64,000 bases of DNA, from positions 1 through 64,000 of the forward strand of contig CAOKNO010000002.1 in the NCBI GenBank assembly GCA_948470065.1. The letters are read 5' to 3'. This stretch comes from an uncultured Eubacterium sp. (GTDB lineage Bacteria; Bacillota; Clostridia; Lachnospirales; Lachnospiraceae). Below are positions 43,117 through 51,900 of this stretch, in pieces. Made by a program: the position numbers and the translations under genes. The notes under the pieces were generated by a model, which worked only from the letters and a program-made list of their open reading frames with translations, had not been told where the DNA came from and searched no databases. How positions within the stretch are numbered: position 1 is the first letter of the stretch; each line of letters begins with the position of its first letter.

Positions 43117-44642
43117 TAACCATCCGCATCCTGCGCCCATACAGACCATGGAAAATATGCAAGCATTTCCCTGTCGTTTTCTGAATTGCCAAATACGGCC
43201 ACTTCTTCCTTCCGATAGCCCATTGCTGCACAGATCGCCAAAATACCTTCTAATTTGCCCGTCCCCTTCCTTGTGACCTGCATATGGCGTCCTTCCCATA
43301 CTACCTTACAAGAGTCCGGGATCGCCAAATCCTCCCTTAATGCTTCCTGCACCTTTTCTAATTTCTGCTCATCCTTGCCAGGAAACACAAGTACCACCTT
43401 ATAGATCCCCTCTTGCCGCCCGCTTTGAGCGTCTAGGGGCCGGCATCCCTTTTTTTGGTAAACGTACAGCGAAAACCCATACTTCTTCCGTACCCTCCGC
43501 GCCTTTGTTAGCCACCCGGATTCCATTGGGGCAATCTTATCCAAAGGTCCCTCTCCCTCTTCCTGCCCTGGCAGGATCCATCTCCCACCATTTGCAAATA
43601 CGCCGCCGCGCACGATATGCCAGACAGGCGCCATCTTCCTCTTTGCATGCATCAATGGCAACGACGTGGCAAGGTAAATCTCACAATGCCCCGCCAACTG
43701 TACCAGCCACCTTGCGGTATGCGGCTGGATCTGCTTTTTCCCTTCTGGGATCAGCGTTCCGTCAATATCAAAAAAAGCCGCTTTGGGATAAGCGGGGATA
43801 CGGAATGCTGGGTACGGCTGGAAAAAAGGAAACGTTTCGTCCTTGCGGTTGCAGTAAGACAAGTAGCAGCTACACCATGTTTGGGTACAAGCCGGCGGCT
43901 CTGAGCCAACCGCCCCCGTAAAGGAATCCTCATACAAATTCCCACTGGCCAAACGGCAGACGTTACAGCAGCGCAGCGCCCCATTTGCTTCTACAAAGTA
44001 GTTTTCCGCGCATTTTGATACATCTGCCTTGCGCCGAATAAGTTCCTGCCCAAAATAGACGTCGATTTCTAGGAAGGCTTCGATCTCGGCAGGCGTATAA
44101 CGCCTTTTCAGCCCATCCATCTTATTAATCCATAGATATACGTTCTCTGGCAGCAGATTACGCAGCCTGCGGATGGCAGGAAGGCGCTCCGGAACCCCTA
44201 CCGCCCCCACGCAATATTGGACATTTCTTTCCGATAGGAGTTGGCATTGCTGCACAAATTGCTCCACCGTTACCATTTCCGGATGGAAGGTGCCCCACAG
44301 ACGCAGCTTTTTTAACTCCCCTCCATACGTTTGGTAAACTGAAAGCATAGACAGGACAGGGAAACTGAGATTGGTCTGCGCGCCTATGGCATCTATTGCC
44401 GGGCTGCGGCTTAATACCGCAAGGCCTTCCCAGTAATACGGATGGATCAATGCCTCTCCATACGGCGTAACCAGGACTGCGCCGCCATACCCCCGCGCTC
44501 CCATCTGTTCCACAAACCGGAAAAACGCCGCCTTATCCTCCCGCAGCTCCCGTTCCCTGCAAGGCCTCTTTGCAAAAGGACAGTAGCTGCAAGCATAATT
44601 GCAGGATTTCAAACTCCCCCGATAATACCATTGCCGTTTCAT
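43089..44642 (-). CDS. STM4011-family radical SAM protein fused to a HAD phosphatase domain
   Basis: The 517-residue protein has a radical SAM half with the cluster motif Cys14-x3-Cys18-x2-Cys21 (SCNYACSYCPF) and a cysteine-rich end (Cys211, 225, 226, 229, 252, 257, 259, 264) that could hold auxiliary Fe-S clusters. From about residue 287 a Cof-type HAD domain follows: Asp292 and Asp294 in FFDIDGTL, a TSLP motif II segment, and GNSENDREM near the end. The radical SAM part matches the family named after Salmonella STM4011; members are usually near 300 residues, so the HAD part looks like an added domain. It is the last of five operon genes, 10 bp behind the second radical SAM gene. Reaction and substrate are unknown. 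Confidence 0.85.
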   Translation of the reverse strand: MKRQWYYRGSLKSCNYACSYCPFAKRPCRERELREDKAAFFRFVEQMGARGYGGAVLVTPYGEALIHPYYWEGLAVLSRSPAIDAIGAQTNLSFPVLSMLSVYQTYGGELKKLRLWGTFHPEMVTVEQFVQQCQLLSERNVQYCVGAVGVPERLPAIRRLRNLLPENVYLWINKMDGLKRRYTPAEIEAFLEIDVYFGQELIRRKADVSKCAENYFVEANGALRCCNVCRLASGNLYEDSFTGAVGSEPPACTQTWCSCYLSYCNRKDETFPFFQPYPAFRIPAYPKAAFFDIDGTLIPEGKKQIQPHTARWLVQLAGHCEIYLATSLPLMHAKRKMAPVWHIVRGGVFANGGRWILPGQEEGEGPLDKIAPMESGWLTKARRVRKKYGFSLYVYQKKGCRPLDAQSGRQEGIYKVVLVFPGKDEQKLEKVQEALREDLAIPDSCKVVWEGRHMQVTRKGTGKLEGILAICAAMGYRKEEVAVFGNSENDREMLAYFPWSVWAQDADGYRRTPFSVL

Positions 44643-44652
44643 GCCAATACCA

Positions 44653-45939
44653 TCATCCTTCCCAATGCCCTTTATGTTCCATCCGGCGCTTTACATCTTC
44701 CGACATCAACTGCGGCCCTAAAAAATCAGACAAAGCAAGCCCTTCTTCGGTCAACGCAAGAAACCCGCCCTCTTTCCTGGCATACCCGGAAGTCACCCAG
44801 CCCTCTAGCTGTGGGAAGTCTTCTTCTGCCTGACCGCCAAAATTCTGCCTATAATCCTCTAGAAGGATCCCTCTGCCAAATAAGATATGCCGGATGATAT
44901 ACCTGCGTCTCTCCTCTTCTTCTGATAGCACAAACCCGTGCGCTACCTGCAGGTAATCTTTCTGCTCTATGTATTCCTGTAAGATTGTACGGCACTGTGT
45001 CTGCCGGACTGCGTATGGCATGCAAAAATGCAGGTTCCCAAGATAACTCCTGCCTCCGCAGCCCACAGAAAGCGTATTCCCAAACCCACACGTCAAGGCC
45101 GGAAGTTCCTTGCCCGAGCGGACAAAACGGCGCATGGAATCTTGACGGTATCCTGCCGACCGTAAGAAATCCCGTGCAAAGCAATACATCCCAAACGCAT
45201 CCTTAGACTGCCTTGTCCCCTGCTCGAACAAGGGCGTCCCCGGCTTTACATACAATGGGTAGACGAACAGTTCTTCTGGCTCAAATTCCAATGCCTGGCG
45301 CAGCGAAGCCTCCAGGCTGCGTTCCGTCTGCCCTGGAATCCCATAAATCAAATCGATGTTCACACAGGAAAATCCCGTTTTGCAGATCCGATCCAACGCT
45401 TGTTTCGCAGAAACCGCCGTATGCAAACGGTACAGGGAACGAAGCTCATCCTCCTGGAAGCTTTGTACGCCAATGCTGATCCGGCTTACGCCTTCCTCTT
45501 TTAGCAAGCCAAGCTTTTGGGACGTCGTCTGATTTGGAGAGGTTTCGGCTGTTATATCCTGGCCTCCTGCTTCTATGCCAAAGCATTCCCTTGCGATTGC
45601 AAACACCTTCCGCAGCAGCGTTTCCGGCAAAATAAGAGGCGTCCCGCCTCCCAATGCCAGATCGGAAAACCGGACGCCTTCCGGCAGCATCCCAGACAAC
45701 TGCCGCGCATGTTGCCACATTGCATCCACATACGTCTCCATCCAGGAACTTGGCTGGCCAGCAAGCGAAAACAAATTGCAGTACCCGCATTTAGACTGGC
45801 AGAACGGGATATGGAAATACAGGCTGTTTTGCCTGCCTTGCAGCCTGCCCATATAATCTTTTAGCACAATCCCATGCAACGCCTGGTATGCCATTTTATG
45901 CGGATAGCTATACATATACTGGAGATACGGATATTCCAT
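44653..45939 (-). CDS. STM4012-family (HemN-like) radical SAM protein
   Basis: The 428-residue protein resembles coproporphyrinogen III oxidase-like radical SAM enzymes: HIPFCQSKCGYC (Cys47, Cys51, Cys54) followed by a fourth-residue pattern typical of HemN-type proteins, LALGGGTPLIL, ETSPNQT, RISIGVQSFQE and NIDLIYGIPGQTE, with a C-terminal HemN-like winged helix (LEGWVTSGYARKEGGFLALT). It matches the family named after STM4012 and its place in the operon supports that. HemN-like proteins outside heme synthesis often carry out methyl transfers or other radical chemistry using two SAM molecules. ATG 45939 follows AAGGAGGAGG. A 58-bp gap separates it from the hydrolase gene. Confidence 0.88.
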   Translation of the reverse strand: MEYPYLQYMYSYPHKMAYQALHGIVLKDYMGRLQGRQNSLYFHIPFCQSKCGYCNLFSLAGQPSSWMETYVDAMWQHARQLSGMLPEGVRFSDLALGGGTPLILPETLLRKVFAIARECFGIEAGGQDITAETSPNQTTSQKLGLLKEEGVSRISIGVQSFQEDELRSLYRLHTAVSAKQALDRICKTGFSCVNIDLIYGIPGQTERSLEASLRQALEFEPEELFVYPLYVKPGTPLFEQGTRQSKDAFGMYCFARDFLRSAGYRQDSMRRFVRSGKELPALTCGFGNTLSVGCGGRSYLGNLHFCMPYAVRQTQCRTILQEYIEQKDYLQVAHGFVLSEEEERRRYIIRHILFGRGILLEDYRQNFGGQAEEDFPQLEGWVTSGYARKEGGFLALTEEGLALSDFLGPQLMSEDVKRRMEHKGHWEG

Positions 45940-45997
45940 CTTCCTACCTCCTCCTTTCCCTGAATACATGCGGGCAGATGCTTTCTACGCCCTCTGC

Positions 45998-46801
45998 TTA
46001 CAACATAAAGTGTTTGTACGGCACGGTAGTTACCACTGGATGGTTTATCCCGTGATACCATACGCCATCCTCCCCATAACACGTCCCATGGTCGGAACAG
46101 CAGATCACAAAGGTCTTTCCTTTATCCTGGAACGCTGCAAACAGCTTCCCAAGCTGCCCGTCCACATAACGCAGCGCCGCCGCATGGGTTTTCTTGCTGT
46201 CCTTCTTCTCCCCTTGTACGTAGAAATAATTGGGGTAATGCAACGCTGAAATATTCAGGTACATCAATAGTTTCTGCCCCTCTGGCGCCAGCCTTAATTT
46301 CCGCATGGCAAACTCCACCTGATGCCCGGCGGACTCCTTTACCTTGCAGCCGAACGAAGGGTTCCAATCGCTATGCTTAAAATACGACGGCATAACCTTC
46401 CCCACATCCGTCCGTTTGTCAAAAAAACTGACGCCGCCAATGCAGTATGTATCATATCCTTCCTGCCCAAGCCCTTCGATCCAGGTAGGGCCATGGAATG
46501 TATACGCACCCTCTGGCGCCTTGCGCCCCATACCGATATCTTCCGAAAAGAAAAGCGTCTCCCGCTCCTTCATATTTCGAATCCCTTCGTCCACTGGGAA
46601 AAATCCAGCAAACATTGCCTGGTGGGACGGATACGTAAAATTGCCTGGCGCATGGCATTTCCTCCAAGGCCCAAAACGGTTCAACACCACCGTCCCTCCA
46701 TTCTGCTGCTCCTCAAACGCCACGTCATAACGCAGCGAATCAATACATACAAATAAAATATGGCACTTCCCCACAACACGGTTCATATCTATGTTCTGCA
46801 T
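45998..46801 (-). CDS. STM4013/SEN3800-family hydrolase (alkaline phosphatase/sulfatase fold)
   Basis: The 267-residue protein has the metal-site pattern of the alkaline phosphatase superfamily: Asp21 in LFVCIDSLRYDVA, a possible nucleophile Thr56 in GNFTYPSHQAMFAG, Asp237-His238 in CCSDHGTCYGEDG and His250/His254 in WYHGINH. It has no signal peptide and so acts inside the cell, unlike most sulfatases. It matches the STM4013 family. A phospho- or sulfo-ester is the likely bond cleaved, substrate unknown. GAGGTG 7 nt before the ATG supports this start; it follows the ATP-grasp gene by 18 bp. Confidence 0.86.
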   Translation of the reverse strand: MQNIDMNRVVGKCHILFVCIDSLRYDVAFEEQQNGGTVVLNRFGPWRKCHAPGNFTYPSHQAMFAGFFPVDEGIRNMKERETLFFSEDIGMGRKAPEGAYTFHGPTWIEGLGQEGYDTYCIGGVSFFDKRTDVGKVMPSYFKHSDWNPSFGCKVKESAGHQVEFAMRKLRLAPEGQKLLMYLNISALHYPNYFYVQGEKKDSKKTHAAALRYVDGQLGKLFAAFQDKGKTFVICCSDHGTCYGEDGVWYHGINHPVVTTVPYKHFML

Positions 46802-46819
46802 CGCTCACACCTCGCCCCA

Positions 46820-47881
46820 TCAAAATTCCTTCATTGCACGCACCTGCTCTTGGTAGATCTGGTTCTCCCCATAAATATCCTGGTAGATCAAATCCCCCTG
46901 CCCGTTCATCTCAATGATCCGCAGGTTCCCTGTATGCTTCTCCACCAAAAGATCAAAGCCCACCATATTTACGCCGCCAGGGACAATATGGGATGCTTCC
47001 TTCCTAGGCTCTCTTCCCCTGGAACACGGATCTGCATCATACGCCGCACATGCTTTTTTACAAATCAGCGTAGCTACATCCAGCATTCCCTGCTTAAGCC
47101 CAAGCCTTGAGAACGCCACCGCCTGGTTATTCAAATGCAGGTTTGTTACTGGCCCGCTTGACTGGCGCGCTACGATATGCGCAATATGGCCAAACTGGAA
47201 GACCACCCGCAAATCGTAGCTCTTGCCATTTAACTCTGCCTTAGGATGCCAACGCTCAACGACGCACCCAAGGGAAAGCAACTGCCCCAACAGCATGATA
47301 ATCTCTGTCCTCCGATCCTGGCAGGCAAGCTTTTTGGTATTAATAAGCTGCCCGCCTGACAGACGGCAGGAAGTATAGAGCCTCATCTTCCCATTCCCTG
47401 GATGAAGACGGAACGCAGCTACCCCTGCGGCGCCTGAAAAATACCGCGGCTTTACAAAGACACTGTAACAACGCTTTTCTTGCATCACATCCAACAATTG
47501 CCCGACCGACCGGATTTCTTCTGGGAACATCTCCGTCACCGGGATCCCATGTGCCGTCAAACGCTGGTTTGTCGCCCGCTTATCCAGCATCTGGCAGATT
47601 GCCCATGGCGGGTTCAAAAACGCACAGCTTGCCTGCGCCAGGTACTGTAACGCCGCTTGGTATGCTTCCAACCGCCCCTTCATCTGGGACAGCCGGGCAG
47701 TCTGGAACACAGGCGGGTCAACCTTAACCGCTGCTCCCTTAAGACGTCCCAGATTAAGCCCCTTTGCGATCTCCTCCCAACTAACGATATCAAGCGGCAC
47801 GCCGAGTAAGGACGCCGCTTTCCCAAAATAATCCGCCCGTTTGGATGCGCTCTCCCCGATTAAAACAACTGGCCTTGGCAT
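46820..47881 (-). CDS. STM4014-family ATP-grasp protein
   Basis: The 353-residue protein shows ATP-grasp features: a first lobe with KRATNQRLTAHGIPVTEMFP, the lysine strand SVFVKPRYFSGAAGVAAFR, SYDLRVVFQFGHIAHIVARQ, and the metal-binding end VGFDLLVEKHTGNLRIIEMN followed by GQGDLIYQDIY. Such enzymes join a carboxylate to an amine or thiol through an acyl phosphate. It matches the STM4014 family. Its ATG lies one base after the stop of the LRR gene, so translation is coupled. In this operon it is the only clear ligase and may attach the substrate that the radical enzymes modify. Confidence 0.86.
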   Translation of the reverse strand: MPRPVVLIGESASKRADYFGKAASLLGVPLDIVSWEEIAKGLNLGRLKGAAVKVDPPVFQTARLSQMKGRLEAYQAALQYLAQASCAFLNPPWAICQMLDKRATNQRLTAHGIPVTEMFPEEIRSVGQLLDVMQEKRCYSVFVKPRYFSGAAGVAAFRLHPGNGKMRLYTSCRLSGGQLINTKKLACQDRRTEIIMLLGQLLSLGCVVERWHPKAELNGKSYDLRVVFQFGHIAHIVARQSSGPVTNLHLNNQAVAFSRLGLKQGMLDVATLICKKACAAYDADPCSRGREPRKEASHIVPGGVNMVGFDLLVEKHTGNLRIIEMNGQGDLIYQDIYGENQIYQEQVRAMKEF

Positions 47882-47882
47882 C

Positions 47883-48746
47883 TTATTCGGTCAGCATCGG
47901 GTAACAATACGTCTCCCCGCCGTACGTTTCCAATTCCTGCTGGTCTTCTACGTTTACCTTGACGCCAGGAAGCCCTTTTAGCTTTTCCATCATATCATCG
48001 GACAGATAGTGGTATTCCAATTCCAACTGCGTGATGTTCGGATAGCCCGAAAGGCGATCCAACAGCATCTGCCCGCCTTTGTCGGACAAGGATCCCATGG
48101 ACAGATCCAGCGTCGTAATCTGCCCCATATATTTGCACCCCAGGACTGCTTCTGCAATCTCATCTTGTATCTCACTATCCGTAAGCCCCAGATAGGTAAG
48201 CTGCGGGAAATCAGATTCCGACAAAAGCGCCTGGATGGTAGAAAGATCCCCGTCAAACCCATAATCCTCCACCCCAAGATACAGCAGCAATTTCTGTAAT
48301 GCCGGCAGCTTTGCCTCCTGGATGGACAAAATCACGCTCTTTGGAAGCCCGCCGCAGATAATCTCAAGATGCTGAAGGTTTGCATGTACAACCTTCCCCA
48401 ATTTCAGCTCATTGCTTCCCTTAATCACCAATTTTTCCAACTGGGGCATGGCCTCCCAAAGCTTCGAATAATTCCCCTGGATAATCCAGGATACTTCACA
48501 GTCTTCGTAATCCATATCTCCAAAAAACAAGCTTTTGATATGCGAAAACGCATCCTTATGTTCCACAATCCCATCGATCAATACTTGCACGCCTTCTTCC
48601 GTATCATCCCAGCATTCCCCCCACGGCCCAATCACAACCTCTTCTAGCCCTGGAAATTCTGCATCGCCCATGATTTCTTCTAGAAGGCTGCTTGCATCCT
48701 TCCCTTCGTCTTCATACGTATAAGCGAACCGTTTACTCTTGTACAT
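47883..48746 (-). CDS. STM4015-family leucine-rich-repeat protein
   Basis: The 287-residue protein is built of leucine-rich repeats (LPQLEKLVIKGSNELKLGKV, FPQLTYLGLTDSEIQDEIAE, QITTLDLSMGSLSDKGGQML), without a signal peptide. An acidic N-terminal part (YEDEGKDASSLLEEIMGD) matches the STM4015 family. LRR proteins bind protein or peptide partners, so it may present a substrate to the enzymes encoded downstream or act as scaffold. TAGGAGG 5-6 nt before ATG fixes the start. It is the first gene of the five-gene operon. Confidence 0.86.
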   Translation of the reverse strand: MYKSKRFAYTYEDEGKDASSLLEEIMGDAEFPGLEEVVIGPWGECWDDTEEGVQVLIDGIVEHKDAFSHIKSLFFGDMDYEDCEVSWIIQGNYSKLWEAMPQLEKLVIKGSNELKLGKVVHANLQHLEIICGGLPKSVILSIQEAKLPALQKLLLYLGVEDYGFDGDLSTIQALLSESDFPQLTYLGLTDSEIQDEIAEAVLGCKYMGQITTLDLSMGSLSDKGGQMLLDRLSGYPNITQLELEYHYLSDDMMEKLKGLPGVKVNVEDQQELETYGGETYCYPMLTE

Positions 48747-48781
48747 ATCCTACCTCCTATCTGCGGATCTTCATAAATCCA

Positions 48782-48810
48782 TACGAAAGGCTACCGCGTA
48801 ACCCTTCGTA
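48782..48810 (-). promoter_or_regulatory. Leader hairpin of the STM401x operon
   Basis: In the minus-strand RNA, 13 consecutive pairs (two of them G-U) close a GCG triloop, arms 48782-48794 and 48798-48810. It starts 12-15 nt past the expected transcript start and ends 36 nt before the first start codon. No T-run follows, so it is more likely a stability or regulatory element than a terminator. Confidence 0.6.
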
Positions 48811-48822
48811 AGACATACCTTC

Positions 48823-48851
48823 AGTTTAAGGTATTTTCCACAGACTTGCAA
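48823..48851 (-). promoter_or_regulatory. Promoter and palindromic operator of the STM401x operon
   Basis: Minus strand TTGCAA (48846-48851), 17 bp, TAAACT (48823-48828). The -10 lies within a perfect 7-bp inverted repeat, ATACCTT/AAGGTAT (48815-48834, 6-nt centre), a likely repressor-binding site. Confidence 0.6.
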
Positions 48852-48870
48852 GGAAAAAGTAGAAAAATAA

Positions 48871-48900
48871 GCCGCCGCACGAACTGCTTCGTGCGGCGGC
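48871..48900 (-). terminator. Terminator of the GH2 gene
   Basis: A perfect 13-bp GC-rich stem with a 4-nt loop (arms 48871-48883 and 48888-48900), followed on the minus strand by TTATTTTTC. It lies 21 bp behind the GH2 stop and just upstream of the STM401x promoter. Confidence 0.93.
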
Positions 48901-48921
48901 CTCTTTGATTGTGGATAGACG

Positions 48922-51900
48922 CTATTTAATGACTGCTCCCTTTGGCGGGTTTGCTTTCTTCAACAGCTTCTTGTATGCCTTTGCTTTCTTATCTGGCACG
49001 TCAATGTATGCATTCTTCTTGATGTTCTTAAACGCATTCTTGCCTACGCTCTTGAGCGCCTTCGAGTATACTGTGACCGTATTTAATTTGCTTGCCTTGT
49101 AGAAAGCATGGCTTCCGATGGACTTCACGTTCTTTCCAACGATAACGGTCTTTAACTTCTTGTTCTGGTAGAATGCTTTGCTCCCGATGGACTTCACATT
49201 CTGGCCAATGGTTACGCTCGTTAACTTCTTGTTGTTCTTAAACGCATTGTTTGCAATTGCCGTTACCTTGTAGCTAATCCCCTTAATCCGGATGGTAGCC
49301 TTCGTATTGATCGACGTTGCATTTGATTTCGCAAGGCCTACCACGCTAACGGTACGTTCTATCACGCTGGTTACTTTGTACTTCAAGGAACCGCTCTTAT
49401 ACACATCGCCAACCCGGATCTGCTCCTGCAGGCTTCCATCTTTGAGTTTCTTCTTCATCTCTTCAAGAGCCTGCGCCGCCTTCTTTGCAGCCTCTTCTGC
49501 CGCCTTCATAGCTGCTTTGGCTTCTTCTGCCTGTCTCTGTGCTTCCGCCAGCTTCTCAGCAGCTTCCTTCGCTGCCTTTTCTGCCGCTTCCTTCTCCTGC
49601 TTTGCAAGCTCTGCCTGCTTCTGCGCTTCTTGTGCCTGACGCTGTGCTTCTAACACCTGTTTCTGCGCTTCTACAACCTGACGCTGCGCTTCCTGTACCT
49701 TCTCCTCTGCTACGGAAAGCTTCGATGCAATCTCAGCCGCTGCACGTTCAGCCGCTTCCTTCTCACTCTTTGCCGCTTCTGCCTGACGTGTAGCGTCTGC
49801 CGCCGCTGCTTCTGCCGCTGCCGCCTGTTTCTGCGCTTCCATTACCTGTTTCTGCGCTTCCACTACCTGCTGCTGTGCGTCAATTACCTTCTGTGCCGCT
49901 TCTGCTGCCTGTTTCTTCGCTTCATCGGCCTGCTTCTGTGCTTCCTGTGCCTGACGCTGCGCTTCTTCTTTGTTTTCCTGTGCAGTTTCTGCCTGGCGCT
50001 TCGCTTCATCCGCCTGACGCTGCGCTTCTTCTGCCTGCCTCTGGGCTGCGTCCGCCTGCTTCTGCGCTTCTGTCACTTGTTTCTTCGCTTCGTCCGCCTG
50101 CTTCTTCGCTTCTTCTGCCTGGGCTTTTGCCGCTTCTTTTTCGTTCTTTGCCGCTTCTGCCTGCCTCAAAGCTTCTGCCGCCTTATCTGCTGCCTCTTGT
50201 GCTAATTTCTCTGCATCTGCCTTTGCCGCCAATGCATCCTGCTTTGCCTGCTCTGCTTTTGCCCGCTCAATACTCATCTGCTCTAACAGTTCGGCAATCT
50301 TCTCTAAATCAACGCCAGTTCCTGTACCATTCTCTTTGAGCCCGCCAAGCGCTTTGCGCAACTGCTCTGCAACCGCGTCAATTTCTGCCTGGTTGAACTT
50401 GCTTACATTCTCTGCCGCTTCTAACGCTTCTCTAACCTTTGCAAAAGACGCCGTTGTATAGACTTCTGGATCCAGGCTGTTCGCCAGTTCTACCAGCGCT
50501 TCTAAGCCTGCTGTAATAACTGGAGCCATAACAGCGCCGTCGATAAAGTCTGCGTTCATAGAGAAATTATCAAATACAGAGGTTCCCTTTGCACTGTAAA
50601 TCCCGGCAAGCCCTTTTTCTGCAAAGCTATCGTCTACGACTGCAAACAATGCTTCCTTGCCATTACGGGATGCCGCATCCTTCTCTTCCAGATATACCTT
50701 TAAGCCATAGCCCTTTGCTTCTGCTGTAATCCGGTAAAATTTCCCAACTTCCAGATCCCATCCGCGTTCTGCCAGTACGGTGTCTGTACCGCCAACGGAT
50801 TTCACAAGCTGGATCTTGTCTTCTTTTACATTTAATACTGCACGGTAACCGTCCATGCCGTTTGCCGTTTCTTTCGCACGCAGTACGATAGAAGGAAGCG
50901 CTTCTTCGTCTTCTGCCTTCACGTCCGCCGCTATTACGATATCCCTCTGTGCGGAACCGTCTACCAAAGAGAAGGTGTTCTCGCCAGTGGTCTTATAAGC
51001 GCCGTTTTCTTTCGACCATACGCCGTTCCCATTCCATTCGTCCGTTCCCTTTTCAAAGCTGCAGGTGTAATATGGAACGTTTACAATCTTGATGTTATCC
51101 AATGTGGAAGCACACTGGAAGTTACGGATTGCTGCGCCGCCTTCGGAATATACACTATCAACCACGTCAATACGCGGCGTTGTTTCGTCGTCGAGGTATA
51201 CCTGGATACGTGATCCATAAACAGCTACGCGCAGTTTATGTTCTTGCCCCATATCTACGTCATGCGTCCATACCAGCGCAAGCTGCGCCCAGCTATTTGC
51301 CATCCTTCCAAGCTGGATGCATCCATCGCCAATCCCTGCGTAATATCCGTACAGCCCGTCTGAGCCAAGCAGGTAACCGCTAGAGCGGAATGCAAAACCA
51401 GAGTTTCCGCCAGCAACACTTTGGGAACCAAAATCTGGCCTGTTGTATACGGTATCAACCTTTACGTCCATCTCATAGACGCCGTCCGCCATTTCCATAT
51501 CCTTGATAATCAGCTTATCGCCATTGCGGCCAGACATTTTCAGCTTGCCGTCTGTCACATTTGCAGAAAGATCGTTCCCCATCTTCTGGAAGGACTTGTC
51601 AAGGTCTGCATCGCTGAAATCAATCGTTAAATCTACGTCTTTCAGTTCTGGCTTCGGTTCTGCTTCTTCTGTTTCATAAGATTCCCCAGTGACTGCGACG
51701 TCCTCTGCGCCTGCATTCACCGTAACGCCGCCAGTAAAGCCGCTCTTGTCATAGACATTGATTACCGGCTCCGGGTTGTTGTCTACATAGACGCGGATCT
51801 GCTCGTCAAATAAGGTTGTCTTTACAACATGCGCTGTATCTGCGCCTGTGATTGCTGCGGACGCAACCATTGCGTTTGTCTTTGTATTTACAACGTTTAC

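Noticed and set aside
44653..45939. Heme biosynthesis gene hemN
   Set aside because: The operon context and family resemblance fit the STM4012 group, and no other heme genes are nearby.
49430..50300. Repeat array resembling CRISPR or minisatellite DNA
   Set aside because: Repeats are imperfect, in frame and code for a coiled coil; there are no unique spacers of equal length.
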